From: an uncultured Lachnospiraceae bacterium
GTDB taxonomy: Bacteria > Bacillota > Clostridia > Lachnospirales > Lachnospiraceae
Direction of reading: 5' to 3'
Length of the DNA stretch: 64,000 nucleotides
Assembly (NCBI GenBank): GCA_934432595.1
Contig: CAKRYR010000004.1
Span: 121,840-185,839 of the forward strand
In this document: positions 25,281 through 34,670 of the stretch, one piece after another
Numbering within the stretch: the stretch's first letter is position 1
How the letters are laid out: each line of letters opens with the position of its first letter
Position numbers and translations under genes: made by a program
The notes under the pieces: generated by a model
What the model was told of the DNA's origin: nothing
Databases searched by the model: none
Seen by the model: only the letters and a program-made list of their open reading frames with translations

Positions 25281-27494
25281 ATGTGTTTAAAGTTTATTAA
25301 GGAAAAAACAAAAAAGACAGTAGCTTTTGCATTAGCATTAATGATGGCAGGTATGGTAGCAACTCCTGCTTATGCAGAAACTACAAAAGGTTACTTTGGT
25401 AGAGAAGTTAAAATTACTCATGAGAGCAAGGAAAGATTCGTATCAAATGCAACATTTTATGATTACTATTCAGACTCTCAAGTAGGAACTACTAAGGATG
25501 CCTTACCAATTACAGATGCACAAAAAAGTGCAAAAAGAAACCCATTATCAGCAGTTAATACATTCCAAAAATTTAATAATGTATTAGTAAAAACAATGAA
25601 GTATACAGACGCTAAACAGACTCCTACAAAGAATCCTTTATATCAAGGATATTTTGTATTAGGTATGACAAATAAACATAGCGGAAACATTAAGAAAACA
25701 GCAAACTTTGATTTAGACAACCATGGCGCATGGTGGAAGAGTTCAGCTGAGAAAGGATTAGTAGATAGTAGATTAACTACAGATTCACAAGGAAATACTT
25801 ATATTACAACTTCTAATCCAAACAATGGTAAATCAGCTAAATTACCATACTTCGATAAAGAACTACTTACTTCAACAACTTTTGATAATTCTGAATTAAC
25901 ACTAGGTAGCGTTAAGGAAAAAGTATCTTTCCCATTTAGACCTGTAGAGAAAAAAGGTGTTACATATTATGAATTTGATAGTTCAAAGGATGTTGTTAGA
26001 TTTAATGAAGATGGAGACTTAGTATATAAGGGAACAGATGCTAGTCAACAAGTAGTAGATGTTAATGGTAAACCAGGTTTCTTCCCTTATAATAAAGCAT
26101 CTAAAGATAAGAAGAATCAAGCTCTTAACTTTGGATTTGGTGCTAAGATTGAAGTTCCATTCTGTACTACTAAAGATGGTAAAATCAATGGACAAGATAT
26201 CGTATTTGAATTTACTGGTGATGATGATGTATGGGTATACATTGATGGAGAATTAGCTCTTGATATGGGTGGTGCTCATAAGGTGATTGATGGATCAATT
26301 AACTTAGCTACAATGAAATCAAAAGTAAAAGGAAAGAGCTACAAGCTTTCAGACGCAGTTAAGACTAAAATAAGAGATACATCTAAGACTCATAAACTTA
26401 CTCTTTTCTACTTAGAAAGAGGAGAATGGCAATCAAATATGAAGATCAAATTTAACTTGCCTGAACCAAATAATATAACTGTTGCTAATGAAGTTAAGAC
26501 AACAAAAGTTAACAGCACATTCTTAGAAGCAACTAAAAAGGCTATTGAAAATGAAAAATTTGTAATTGGATTAACTGATAAGAATTTAAATGAATTTGAT
26601 GAACAAGTATTAACAAACAAAGAATATGTGTCATATACAAATGAATTTAAGTATAATGATACTCTTCAACTTAAGATTTCAGGACTAAAAGATACTAATA
26701 GAAAATTTGCAGATTTATATGATACTACATATACTTTATCAGATTCAAAAGAAGTAATTAGCACTAAGAAAAAAGCACAAGTTAATGATTGTAGAGCAAA
26801 GACAAAAGATGCATTTATATTTAGAAATAAGAAGAATACTTCTACACCATTTATTTTAGCTCAATTTGTAAATGAAGTTGCAACTGGTAAATTAGAATTA
26901 ACTAATTCAGTATCATCTATTATTACTGAAAACGACGAATTCCAATATTCAGTATCATACTGTGACGTATTTGGAGTAACATCAGAAGCTAAATTCTACT
27001 CAGGAGAATATACAGTAATTGATACAAAAGGTACAAAGACTAAGAAGACAACAACTGATGGAAAAATCGTTTTGAAGGCAAATGAAAAAGCAGAAATAGA
27101 AGGTATCCCTGCTGGAACAAGAGTTGCAGTTCAAAATGACAAGATGGATGCAGCTTACAGTATAGAAGCAATTGATTCAACATCAAATATTGAGGTTCAA
27201 GAGGACAAAGCATTAGCACAAGGAACTATCAATAAGAAGAACAATGAAGCAATATTTGCTTTAGCAGCTCAAGGCGGAAAGAAAGTGGAAGAAGGAGTAT
27301 ATCAAGGCGGAGATAATAAAACTACAGATAAACAAAAGAATGAGACAAAGAAAACTAATCCGAACGCTTTAGATAAGAGTCCAAAGACAGGAGACGAATT
27401 TAATGCATTATTCTTAATTGCAATGATGGTAGCGGCATTAGCATTAGCTACAGGTGCTACATTAGTTATCAAAAGAAAAGTTGCTAATAAATAA
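25281..27494 (+). CDS. Sortase-anchored fibro-slime domain surface protein
   Basis: 737 residues. Signal peptide to about TPAYA (residue ~32). The fibro-slime domain is recognised by FTGDDDVWVYIDGELALDMGGAHKV and TLFYLERGEWQSNMKIKFNLP, with the beta-barrel-like layout of PA14 relatives. A second half of repeated Ig-like/Cna-B-like strands follows. The C-terminus SPKTGDEF, hydrophobic helix and KRK tail is a sorting signal of the [LNS]PxTG kind. It is probably a wall-anchored adhesin or carbohydrate-binding protein. It shares promoter, leader and most of its sequence with the paralogue at 30149. Confidence 0.9.
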   Translation: MCLKFIKEKTKKTVAFALALMMAGMVATPAYAETTKGYFGREVKITHESKERFVSNATFYDYYSDSQVGTTKDALPITDAQKSAKRNPLSAVNTFQKFNNVLVKTMKYTDAKQTPTKNPLYQGYFVLGMTNKHSGNIKKTANFDLDNHGAWWKSSAEKGLVDSRLTTDSQGNTYITTSNPNNGKSAKLPYFDKELLTSTTFDNSELTLGSVKEKVSFPFRPVEKKGVTYYEFDSSKDVVRFNEDGDLVYKGTDASQQVVDVNGKPGFFPYNKASKDKKNQALNFGFGAKIEVPFCTTKDGKINGQDIVFEFTGDDDVWVYIDGELALDMGGAHKVIDGSINLATMKSKVKGKSYKLSDAVKTKIRDTSKTHKLTLFYLERGEWQSNMKIKFNLPEPNNITVANEVKTTKVNSTFLEATKKAIENEKFVIGLTDKNLNEFDEQVLTNKEYVSYTNEFKYNDTLQLKISGLKDTNRKFADLYDTTYTLSDSKEVISTKKKAQVNDCRAKTKDAFIFRNKKNTSTPFILAQFVNEVATGKLELTNSVSSIITENDEFQYSVSYCDVFGVTSEAKFYSGEYTVIDTKGTKTKKTTTDGKIVLKANEKAEIEGIPAGTRVAVQNDKMDAAYSIEAIDSTSNIEVQEDKALAQGTINKKNNEAIFALAAQGGKKVEEGVYQGGDNKTTDKQKNETKKTNPNALDKSPKTGDEFNALFLIAMMVAALALATGATLVIKRKVANK

Positions 27495-27496
27495 AA

Positions 27497-27554
27497 TATA
27501 ACATAAAAATAAACCTATCTATCATGTGGTAGATAGGTTTATTTTTATGTTATA
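27497..27554 (+). terminator. Terminator with an unusually long perfect stem
   Basis: Positions 27497-27521 and 27530-27554 are complementary over all 25 bases (centre AAACCTATCTA/TAGATAGGTTT) with an 8-nt loop; the AT-rich outer part provides a U-run. The next hairpin repeat starts within it. Confidence 0.85.
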
Positions 27555-27580
27555 AGAAATTTCGTCGCATTTCTTACGAT
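27551..27580 (+). repeat. Dispersed hairpin element, copy 3
   Basis: TAAGAAAT...ATTTCTTA flank the core, which here is GAAATTTCGTCGCATTTC (27556-27573). Abuts the preceding terminator. Confidence 0.8.
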
Positions 27581-27672
27581 TCTCTGTTATGTTATAGAAA
27601 ACTTCCATAATGAGGCTACTTAATTTTTTCTATAAAAAAAATATATATATGTACGATAAATATATCATAGTA

Positions 27673-27720
27673 TGAATTAAAGAAAATATAGAGAGTGTGA
27701 ATTAAAGAAAATATAGAGAG
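27673..27720 (+). repeat. Tandem duplication upstream of the FIST gene
   Basis: A 23-nt unit beginning TGAATTAAAGAAAATATAGA occurs at 27673-27695 and 27698-27720, period 25. The second copy supplies the GAGAGGA ribosome-binding site; the first copy carries a second, unused GAGAG. Confidence 0.8.
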
Positions 27721-27730
27721 GATGAATTGA

Positions 27731-28870
27731 ATGAAATCTTTTAGTGGTACAGGGATAGGAACAACAGCAGAGGCTATTAGACAAGCTACAGTAGGTTTGA
27801 TAGATCCAAAAACTATAATAGTATTTGCATCTTTAGAAACTATAGAAGAGGCTAGTGAATTATTAATGAAGGAATATCCTAATAGTGATGTACTGGGGAT
27901 TATGGGGTCAACATATAATAATGGACAAGTAGTGGATTCATCCAATTTTTCAGGAAATGAAAATAGAAATGTTGTGCAAGTTATGGCTTTATTTGATGAT
28001 GCGGAAGTTGCTTGTGGTGTGTTAGATGGATTAGATGAGATACCTTTACGTAAAATAAAAAAATTCAATGATGATATTGAAAGCGTACATCCCAATCCAG
28101 ACAATACAATATGTATTGCATTTACTACAGATAATGAAGAAAAATTCGTATCAACAGTTAAAACTGTGTTAAAGAAAAAGAAAATAGAGCTTGTAGGTGG
28201 AAGTGTATCAGGGATGTCTGGTAAAGATGGTGAGCCTTTTGTTTTAGTAAATGGTAAAAAGTATTACCATGCATCAGCATATATAATTATAAAAAATAAG
28301 GTCGGAGGAGTTAAAAAATATAGAAATGATACTTATGTAAAAGATTCAGATGATTTAATGCAAATTACGAAGGTTGGTACTGAGGAAAATACAAGAAAAA
28401 TTATTGAGGCAGATGGAAAAAGAATAGATAAATTATATATGGATAGATATGGTTTGACTAAGGAAGAAGTACAAAATGGTAGTTTTAATATCACTGTTGG
28501 GACACCGCTAGCTGTTGTAATTGGTGAAAATACATATGTTTCGTCAATAGCAAAATTTGATCAAGATGGTTCAGCCAATACATATAGAAAAATTCGTGAA
28601 GGTGGATTCTTAACATTTATGAAAATGGGGGATTATAATAAGTTAGAGACAGATTTATTGCAAAAAATAAAGAAAGATATGGGAAAGATTTCGTTTATTT
28701 TTACCGTAGATTGTTTATATAGGTTTTTGGTTTATAGTGGTAATGGCTATTTAAATACTTATTTAAAAGGAATGGCTTCTTTAGGAAATCATGTTGGATA
28801 TATTAGTGTTGGTGAACAAGATAGTGATCAACATTTTAATCAGACAATGGTTTGCGTTGCATTTGAATAA
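27731..28870 (+). CDS. FIST domain sensory protein
   Basis: 379 residues, no signal peptide or membrane helix. The N-terminal FIST region shows GTGIGTTAEAIRQA and DVLGIMGSTYNNGQVV, and the C-terminal FIST_C region includes GTPLAVVIGENTYVSSI, IFTVDCLYRFLVY and GYISVGEQDSDQHFNQTMVCVAFE. FIST domains are thought to bind small ligands such as amino acids in signal transduction. A soluble chemotaxis receptor follows 20 nt later, so the FIST protein probably feeds ligand state to it. Confidence 0.9.
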   Translation: MKSFSGTGIGTTAEAIRQATVGLIDPKTIIVFASLETIEEASELLMKEYPNSDVLGIMGSTYNNGQVVDSSNFSGNENRNVVQVMALFDDAEVACGVLDGLDEIPLRKIKKFNDDIESVHPNPDNTICIAFTTDNEEKFVSTVKTVLKKKKIELVGGSVSGMSGKDGEPFVLVNGKKYYHASAYIIIKNKVGGVKKYRNDTYVKDSDDLMQITKVGTEENTRKIIEADGKRIDKLYMDRYGLTKEEVQNGSFNITVGTPLAVVIGENTYVSSIAKFDQDGSANTYRKIREGGFLTFMKMGDYNKLETDLLQKIKKDMGKISFIFTVDCLYRFLVYSGNGYLNTYLKGMASLGNHVGYISVGEQDSDQHFNQTMVCVAFE

Positions 28871-28890
28871 AAATAGAAAGTAGGATGAAT

Positions 28891-29850
28891 ATGTTATTTA
28901 AGAAGAAAGATATAGAGCAAGTAAATGAGAAGAATACCGAAAAAGAATATAAAGAAAAAAAAGATGATTTGATATTTGCATTAAATATAGCAAATGATTT
29001 TAATATTCAATCAAAGGGAAAATTACTTACAGAAGAGTTTGGAACAGTAAGGGCTTTAAATAAGGTTAAGTCTTCATATCATGAAGTAATTAGTAATTCA
29101 GATAAAATTAATGAGTTAGTAGAAGAAAGTAAAGAAGAACTTATGAATGTTATAAAAGTATCAAATGAGTTCGCAGATAGTGTAAGTAGTATAAAAACAG
29201 TTTCTGCAGATACAGTTGTTCATATGGATGAACTAGTAAAACGTATCGGAACTGTAGGAGATAACTTTGATAATATTAAAAATATAATGAAAGAATTTAT
29301 GCAAAGTTTTGAGGAAATAAAGGAAACAATGACAGATATTATAGGAATTGCAGAACAAACTAACTTATTAGCACTTAATGCATCAATAGAAGCATCTAGA
29401 GCTGGAGAGCAAGGAAAAGGTTTCTCTGTAGTTGCTGATTCTATTAATGATCTTGCAAAACAAACAAAGAACTTAGTAGGAACAGTTAATAATAAGATGG
29501 ACTTGTTACAAGAAAATGTGGATATATTAAATTCATCAATGGATGGAACATACAAGCAATTATATGATGCTAATAAGCATGTTGATAGTGCTAAGAGTGT
29601 AATTTTAGAAGTTGATAAATATGTTGGTGATGTTGCAAATGTTAATGTTAATATTGAACATGCAGTAAAGAAATGTGATGAGCAATTCTTAAATGTTATT
29701 GAGAATGTTGGTAAATCTAAGAAAAATTCAGAAATGGTTGCTAATGATATATCTGATTTGACTTTACAGTTAACAAATAGATATGTAATATTTGAGGATA
29801 TGGATAATATAATGAAACAGACAAAGTTATTAATTAATGATTTAAAATAG
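28891..29850 (+). CDS. Cytoplasmic methyl-accepting chemotaxis protein
   Basis: 320 residues. ATG 28891 is preferred because the ATG at 28885 overlaps the GGA of the ribosome-binding site. No transmembrane helix. The MCP hairpin tip is intact (GIAEQTNLLALNASIEASRAGEQGKGFSVVA), flanked by long heptad coiled coils. The N-terminal 80 residues lack a known sensor. Genetic pairing with FIST suggests a two-protein soluble receptor acting on CheA/CheW. Confidence 0.92.
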   Translation: MLFKKKDIEQVNEKNTEKEYKEKKDDLIFALNIANDFNIQSKGKLLTEEFGTVRALNKVKSSYHEVISNSDKINELVEESKEELMNVIKVSNEFADSVSSIKTVSADTVVHMDELVKRIGTVGDNFDNIKNIMKEFMQSFEEIKETMTDIIGIAEQTNLLALNASIEASRAGEQGKGFSVVADSINDLAKQTKNLVGTVNNKMDLLQENVDILNSSMDGTYKQLYDANKHVDSAKSVILEVDKYVGDVANVNVNIEHAVKKCDEQFLNVIENVGKSKKNSEMVANDISDLTLQLTNRYVIFEDMDNIMKQTKLLINDLK

Positions 29851-29869
29851 TAAAAATCTATATATAGTA

Positions 29870-29911
29870 AAAAAGAGACAATATTACTGAATGTGATATT
29901 GTCTCTTTTTT
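29870..29911 (+). terminator. Terminator of the FIST-MCP operon
   Basis: AAAAAGAGACAATAT (29870-29884) pairs with ATATTGTCTCTTTTT (29896-29910), followed by T. Perfect 15-bp stem. Confidence 0.9.
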
Positions 29912-29915
29912 GTTT

Positions 29916-29942
29916 AATAAGAAATTGCGTCGCATTTCTTGT
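29916..29942 (+). repeat. Dispersed hairpin element, copy 4
   Basis: AAGAAATTGCGTCGCATTTCTT (core 29921-29938), immediately after the operon terminator. Arms are short here. Confidence 0.8.
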
Positions 29943-30056
29943 TCTTTTGTCAAGATGTAATAGAAGAAGAAATTATAAAAAAAATATAAAAATTATTGAT
30001 AAAAATTACAAAATCATTAAAATACGCATAATTAATTAAAAGATATGCAATAAATA

Positions 30057-30086
30057 TTGCACTATTTTGTAACAATGTGATAATAT
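30057..30086 (+). promoter_or_regulatory. Promoter of the second fibro-slime gene
   Basis: TTGCAC (30057-30062), 18-nt spacer, TAATAT (30081-30086) preceded by TGA (extended -10). Same conserved block as at 25175. Confidence 0.55.
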
Positions 30087-30107
30087 TTAATTGTAGATGA
30101 AAATAAT

Positions 30108-30125
30108 TTAGGTTGGGGGACCTAA
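30108..30125 (+). promoter_or_regulatory. Leader hairpin with G-rich loop, copy 2
   Basis: TTAGGT (30108-30113) pairs with ACCTAA (30120-30125) around TGGGGG. Compared with copy 1, bases change on both sides of the stem and pairing is kept. Confidence 0.55.
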
Positions 30126-30148
30126 GATTCATTTAAGGGGGATTTAAT

Positions 30149-32329
30149 ATGTGTTTAAAGTTTATTAAAGGAGAGATGAAAAAGGCAGTGGCTTTTTCAT
30201 TAGCATTGCTTATGGCAGGTGTATGTATTGCACCAGCAGCATATGCAGAAACAACAAAAGGCTATGTAGGGAAAGAGGTAAAGATAACTCATGAGAGTAA
30301 AGACAGATTCGTAGCTAATGCTACTTTCTATGATTACTATTCAGACTCTCAAGTAGGTACAGGTAAAGAACCTTTAGCTATCACAGATGCTTTAAAAAGT
30401 GCATCATATGTAGAGACTAAAGCAGTTAATACCTTCCAAAAATTTAATAATCAGTTACTAAAGACAATGAATTATGGGAATTCAAAAAAAACGCCTACAA
30501 AAACACCATTATATCAAGGATATTTTGTTAATTTAATGGGTGAAAAGGCTACAGGAGGTATTTTTTCAACATTAAAACCTTCAGTTAATAAGGCTTCTGG
30601 ATTTGATATGTCAGCACATGGTGGAATAACTAAATGTTTTGTAAAACAAGGATTAGTTGATAACAGATTATCTACTGATTCTAAGGGAAATACTTATCTT
30701 ACAACTTCTAATTCGAAAAATGGTAAAATAGCTAAGGTACCATATTTTGATAAAGAGTTACTTACTTCAACAACTTTTGATAATTCAGAGTTGACATTGG
30801 GAAGTGTTAAGGAGAAAGTATCTTTCCCATTTAGACAAGATCAAGTAAAGAATGTAACATATTATGAATTTGATAGTTCTAGAGATGTTGTTAGATTTAA
30901 TGAAGATGGAGAATTAGAGTACAAAGGAACTAAAGCTTCAGAACAAGTTAAAGATGCAAAAGGTAAGGCTGGTTTCTTCCCATATAATAAGCCTTCAGAT
31001 AGCAAATCTAATAAATTGAACTTTGGATTTGGTACAAAAATTGAAATACCATTTACAACTACTAAAGATGGAAAGATAAATGGACAAGACATTGTCTTTG
31101 AATTCAAGGGTGATGATGATGTATGGGTATTTATCGATGGAGAAATGGCACTTGACCTTGGTGGCTCTCATAATAAAGTATCAGGAAAACTTAATTTAAG
31201 GACAATGAAGACAAGAATTACTGGAAAAGGGACTAAGAAAGTTGCAGAGTCAGTTATAACTAAGCTTAAAGATACATCTAAGAGACATGTGTTAACTTTC
31301 TATTACTTAGAAAGAGGAGAATGGCAATCAAATATTAAAATAAGATTTAATTTACCAGAACCAAATAATATAACAGTAGTTAATGAAGTAAAGACAGAAG
31401 CAGTAAATAAAGTATTTTTAGATGAAGCTAAGAAAGTGGCAGATAACGATAAATTTGTATATGGTTTGACTGATAAGAGTTTAAATGAATATGATGAACA
31501 AGCTCTTACAGATAAAGAATATGTATCGTATACAAATGAATTTAAGTATAATGATAAGATGCAATTAAAATTAAATGGTTTAAAAGATACTAATAGAAAT
31601 TTGAAAGAATTATATAATACAAAATATGTTTTATCTGATCCAAGTAAAGTTATTAGTTCAAGAAAGGCAACTGAGGTTGTTGATAGTAACTTAAAACAAA
31701 CAAAGGCATTTGTATTTAGAAATAAAGATAATGTATTAACTCCTTTCTTGCTTGCAAGTTTTGAAAATCAAGTTGCAATAGGAGATTTAGAAATTATTAA
31801 CTCTGTAATTGGTAAAGCTGATAAGAATGATAAATTTGAATATGTTGTAGTATATAGCAATGTATTTGGTGGAGATTCTCAGGCAACTTATTACGAAGGA
31901 GAGTATACAGTAGAAGATACTAAAGGTAATAAAACTACAAAGACTGCTGTAGAAGGTAAGGTTATTCTTAAAGCAAATGAAAAGGTTATAATTGAAGGTA
32001 TACCTACTAATTCAAAAGTTGCAGTTCAACAAGTAAGCTTAAAAGATGATTATAAGTTAGACACAATAGATTCAACAGAGAATTTTGAAGTTAATAAAGA
32101 TGAAGTAATTGTTTCAGGAAACATTAAGAAAAACAATAACGAGATAATATTTGCTATGAACTCATCTGTTCAAGAAACAAAAGCAAATACAAATACAAAT
32201 AAATTTGATAATACTCCTAAGACTGGTGATTCATCAGATTTATCATTCTGGATGATAAATGCAATTGCAGCAATTGGTGTAATTGGTATTATAGTAATAA
32301 TTATATACAGAAAGAAAAATGAAGATTAA
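30149..32329 (+). CDS. Sortase-anchored fibro-slime domain surface protein, paralogue
   Basis: 726 residues, co-linear with the protein at 25281 (same MCLKFIK start, same TTFDNSELTLGSVKEKVSFPFR block). Fibro-slime core FKGDDDVWVFIDGEMALDLGGSH. It carries an insertion near residue 130 (GGIFSTLKPSVNKASGF) absent from the first copy. Sorting signal TPKTGDSS, hydrophobic helix, YRKKNED. The pair likely arose by duplication, with the FIST-MCP operon now between them. AAGGGGGAT precedes ATG 30149. Confidence 0.9.
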   Translation: MCLKFIKGEMKKAVAFSLALLMAGVCIAPAAYAETTKGYVGKEVKITHESKDRFVANATFYDYYSDSQVGTGKEPLAITDALKSASYVETKAVNTFQKFNNQLLKTMNYGNSKKTPTKTPLYQGYFVNLMGEKATGGIFSTLKPSVNKASGFDMSAHGGITKCFVKQGLVDNRLSTDSKGNTYLTTSNSKNGKIAKVPYFDKELLTSTTFDNSELTLGSVKEKVSFPFRQDQVKNVTYYEFDSSRDVVRFNEDGELEYKGTKASEQVKDAKGKAGFFPYNKPSDSKSNKLNFGFGTKIEIPFTTTKDGKINGQDIVFEFKGDDDVWVFIDGEMALDLGGSHNKVSGKLNLRTMKTRITGKGTKKVAESVITKLKDTSKRHVLTFYYLERGEWQSNIKIRFNLPEPNNITVVNEVKTEAVNKVFLDEAKKVADNDKFVYGLTDKSLNEYDEQALTDKEYVSYTNEFKYNDKMQLKLNGLKDTNRNLKELYNTKYVLSDPSKVISSRKATEVVDSNLKQTKAFVFRNKDNVLTPFLLASFENQVAIGDLEIINSVIGKADKNDKFEYVVVYSNVFGGDSQATYYEGEYTVEDTKGNKTTKTAVEGKVILKANEKVIIEGIPTNSKVAVQQVSLKDDYKLDTIDSTENFEVNKDEVIVSGNIKKNNNEIIFAMNSSVQETKANTNTNKFDNTPKTGDSSDLSFWMINAIAAIGVIGIIVIIIYRKKNED

Positions 32330-32629
32330 ATGTAATATTCAAGTTATTAAACGGAGGGATGCCTATAAGGATATAGTATAAAATAATATAGGATTTGTAA
32401 ATGAATCTAGTAAAATATGGGATGATGTATAAGAAAATAACAAGGGGCACTTTAAACATATATCGTGAGATTATGTTTGGGGGCCTCTTTGTTATTGTAA
32501 GCGTTTAAATTTGTACACTAGGACTAATTTATTAGAAAAAAATTGTAAAAAATTGGTTGTTGTAAATTGTAAAAAATAGTATAATTGATATATGGATTAG
32601 GAGTGTGCAGATTAATAGGAGGAATGACT
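32330..32629. terminator. Intergenic region with a possible terminator
   Basis: About 300 nt. AACAAGGGGC...AAACATA (32439-32460) pairs imperfectly with TATGTTT...GCCTCTTTGTT (32472-32493), a long interrupted stem likely to end the fibro-slime transcript. The rest shows no gene. Confidence 0.45.
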
Positions 32630-32899
32630 ATGATGAAAAAAATTATTACAGGTGCCTGTACATTAGGTGGGATGATCTCAGCAGTCTTGTGTATGGCAAT
32701 TCTTTATGGGGTAGATTATAAGGAATTATTTGGAATTACAATTTTGCAGATAGTATATTTAGTAATATTAATGGCTGTATTATTAATATGTGGCTCTAAG
32801 ATGCTAATAGAGAACAGAAATAGCAAAAAAATACCTGTAAGAGTAAAAGTAGAGGATGAAGATGATATCAATTATATCATAAGAGATGAAGATTTTTAG
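32630..32899 (+). CDS. Small two-helix membrane protein, unknown function
   Basis: 89 residues. AGGAGG (32617-32622) is 7 nt from ATG 32630. Two transmembrane helices (GACTLGGMISAVLCMAILYG and ILQIVYLVILMAVLLICGS) are followed by a basic stretch and an acidic cytoplasmic tail (VEDEDDINYIIRDEDF). Alone between a terminator and a convergent gene. Not recognised. Confidence 0.7.
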   Translation: MMKKIITGACTLGGMISAVLCMAILYGVDYKELFGITILQIVYLVILMAVLLICGSKMLIENRNSKKIPVRVKVEDEDDINYIIRDEDF

Positions 32900-32926
32900 T
32901 ATAATTTACATAATCAAGAAGTGAAA

Positions 32927-32970
32927 AGAACAGTAGTTATTGATTTAAATATCATAACCTACTGTTCTTA
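32927..32970. terminator. Bidirectional terminator between convergent genes
   Basis: AAGAACAGTAGTTATTGAT and ATCATAACCTACTGTTCTT pair with one bulge, between the small membrane protein and the glycosyltransferase. Confidence 0.65.
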
Positions 32971-32998
32971 TTTTAATAGGAGATTATTCAAAATAATC

Positions 32999-34345
32999 CT
33001 ATACAATATGCATTGATGATATATAACATATGTTATATATTACACATAATGAGAAGGATAGGGCAGTATATACTTTATCCCAAAATGGATGTTTAGTTGT
33101 AAATATAGCTAAAATAATAAACATAGGAATGGCTAAACTCATATACCTTCCTCCACTAATTAGGAAAGATGAAGCATAACTTATGAACAAGTAAAAAAGT
33201 AAGTATAAAGTGTACTTTTCATCTATTTTTTTCACACCATATATTAAAGCTAAAATACATAAAATAAAAACAAGTAATTGCGGTATCCATGTTAAAAATA
33301 AAATAGAAGAATTTTTTAAATAGTAATTCATAAGAAAATTAATTTTCTCAATGGTATATGTCAATGATACTGATGGATATGCAAAGTGATGTGTCCAAAT
33401 TTTCTCTTGTAAAATTAAAAAGTAGAATGAATTTCCCGTACATATATAGTTACAAAGTAAATATACTATAAAGCCTAAAAAATAAATAGGTAAGTATAAT
33501 AGTTTTAGTAAAGGAGTTTTTAATTGTGCCCATTTTTTGTTTTTAATTAAATCAAATATTTTATAGTAGTTAATTACCTCTATGATAAATGGAATAATTA
33601 TTAAAATTCCTTGAAGTCGCGTAGTTACTGTTAAAAGGCCTGTTATAGATGCTATCAAGAATTTATGCTCACTTACGTAATAAAGAGTCATACATACTAA
33701 AAGAAAGAATAAACTTTCAGGCATCATAGTTCCAAAGAAAAAAGCAAATGGGAAAATTGAAACATATAACAATGTTCTTTTTGCAATTTTTTTATTAAAT
33801 TCTTTTGTAACTAGTGCATATAAATAACAACACCCTATAGTATAGCTTATAATTGACACCAATAATAAAGAAAGCTTTGTATTATGTATTATAAAATTAA
33901 GTATATATGAAATAAATGGATATAGTGGAAAAAATGCTAATGTAGTTTTATATCCATTTTCTTGCCAATAATTATATCCATACTTAGATATCCTATAATA
34001 GTTATTACAATCCCACTCTGTTATTGCATCTAGAAATTTATCTAATGATAATAAATGAGTTGGACTTTCAAAAATATGTAATGCTATATAGGATATGCCC
34101 AAAAACAATAATCTTAATAAAAGGGCGTATATACCTATTTTAATTAATTCATCTTTACTTATTTTTATATTTTTAGAAATTGAGGAGTCAGTATTTTTTT
34201 GTGTTAATTGATAATCATTTTGAAAAAGCTTTTCGATAAATATAGGAAATTTAAAACCTTGTTTACGAAAAATATTTATAATAGAAACTAATAATATATA
34301 TATAAAGCATATTGAAATAACCAAAGCTAAAAACATATTTAACAT
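32999..34345 (-). CDS. Gpi18-like membrane mannosyltransferase
   Basis: 448 residues from the ATG at 34345 (AGGTGG 10 nt upstream). About ten transmembrane helices. The first periplasm-facing loop has WDCNNYYRISKYGY and later FFPLYPFI, the pattern WDxxxYxxIxxxGY...FFPLYP of the COG5542/PIG-V group of polyprenyl-phosphate-sugar transferases. It probably adds a sugar from a lipid carrier to a cell-surface acceptor. The acceptor is unknown. It lies 3' of a large inverted element. Confidence 0.75.
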   Translation of the reverse strand: MLNMFLALVISICFIYILLVSIINIFRKQGFKFPIFIEKLFQNDYQLTQKNTDSSISKNIKISKDELIKIGIYALLLRLLFLGISYIALHIFESPTHLLSLDKFLDAITEWDCNNYYRISKYGYNYWQENGYKTTLAFFPLYPFISYILNFIIHNTKLSLLLVSIISYTIGCCYLYALVTKEFNKKIAKRTLLYVSIFPFAFFFGTMMPESLFFLLVCMTLYYVSEHKFLIASITGLLTVTTRLQGILIIIPFIIEVINYYKIFDLIKNKKWAQLKTPLLKLLYLPIYFLGFIVYLLCNYICTGNSFYFLILQEKIWTHHFAYPSVSLTYTIEKINFLMNYYLKNSSILFLTWIPQLLVFILCILALIYGVKKIDEKYTLYLLFYLFISYASSFLISGGRYMSLAIPMFIILAIFTTKHPFWDKVYTALSFSLCVIYNICYISSMHIV

Positions 34346-34453
34346 TATGCAGTTACCACCTATCTTTAGAGTTAACATATATTATAATGTAAAAATATGG
34401 AAAAATCAAGAAATTGCACTGTACAATATATATAACCAATGGACAAACAAACA

Positions 34454-34652
34454 GAGCCCTGACTTTCAGTAGAAAAAGAGATATCAAATATATTATCTGT
34501 GATAGCACTATTTGTGTACCTTGGTACTTAGCAAGCAGGAGCATTAAGCGAACTGCGAGCTTTAGTACCATTAGGTAACACAACGAAGCGAAAGCGTGTG
34601 CTAGAATAGATAATATATTTGATATCTCGTAACTTACAAGCCCCCAGGGCTC
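34454..34652 (-). repeat. Large self-complementary element, copy A
   Basis: Arms at 34478-34498 and 34608-34628 are perfectly complementary over 21 bases. Outside them GAGCCCT (34454-34460) pairs with AGGGCTC (34646-34652). Inside, AGCAC/GTGCT, TTGTGTACC/GGTAACACAA and GGTACT/AGTACC continue the stem. Read on the minus strand it shares CACGCTTTCGCT, a GTT.TG.TACCTA block and AGGTACAyAAA with copy B at 58731. It follows the DUF1292 gene in the same orientation. Confidence 0.8.
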
Positions 34653-34670
34653 GTCACTAGAATACCAATC

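Noticed and set aside
34353..34583. Minus-strand 76-codon ORF
   Set aside because: It lies in the inverted element and the start of the glycosyltransferase gene, with no ribosome-binding site; a shadow of non-coding sequence.
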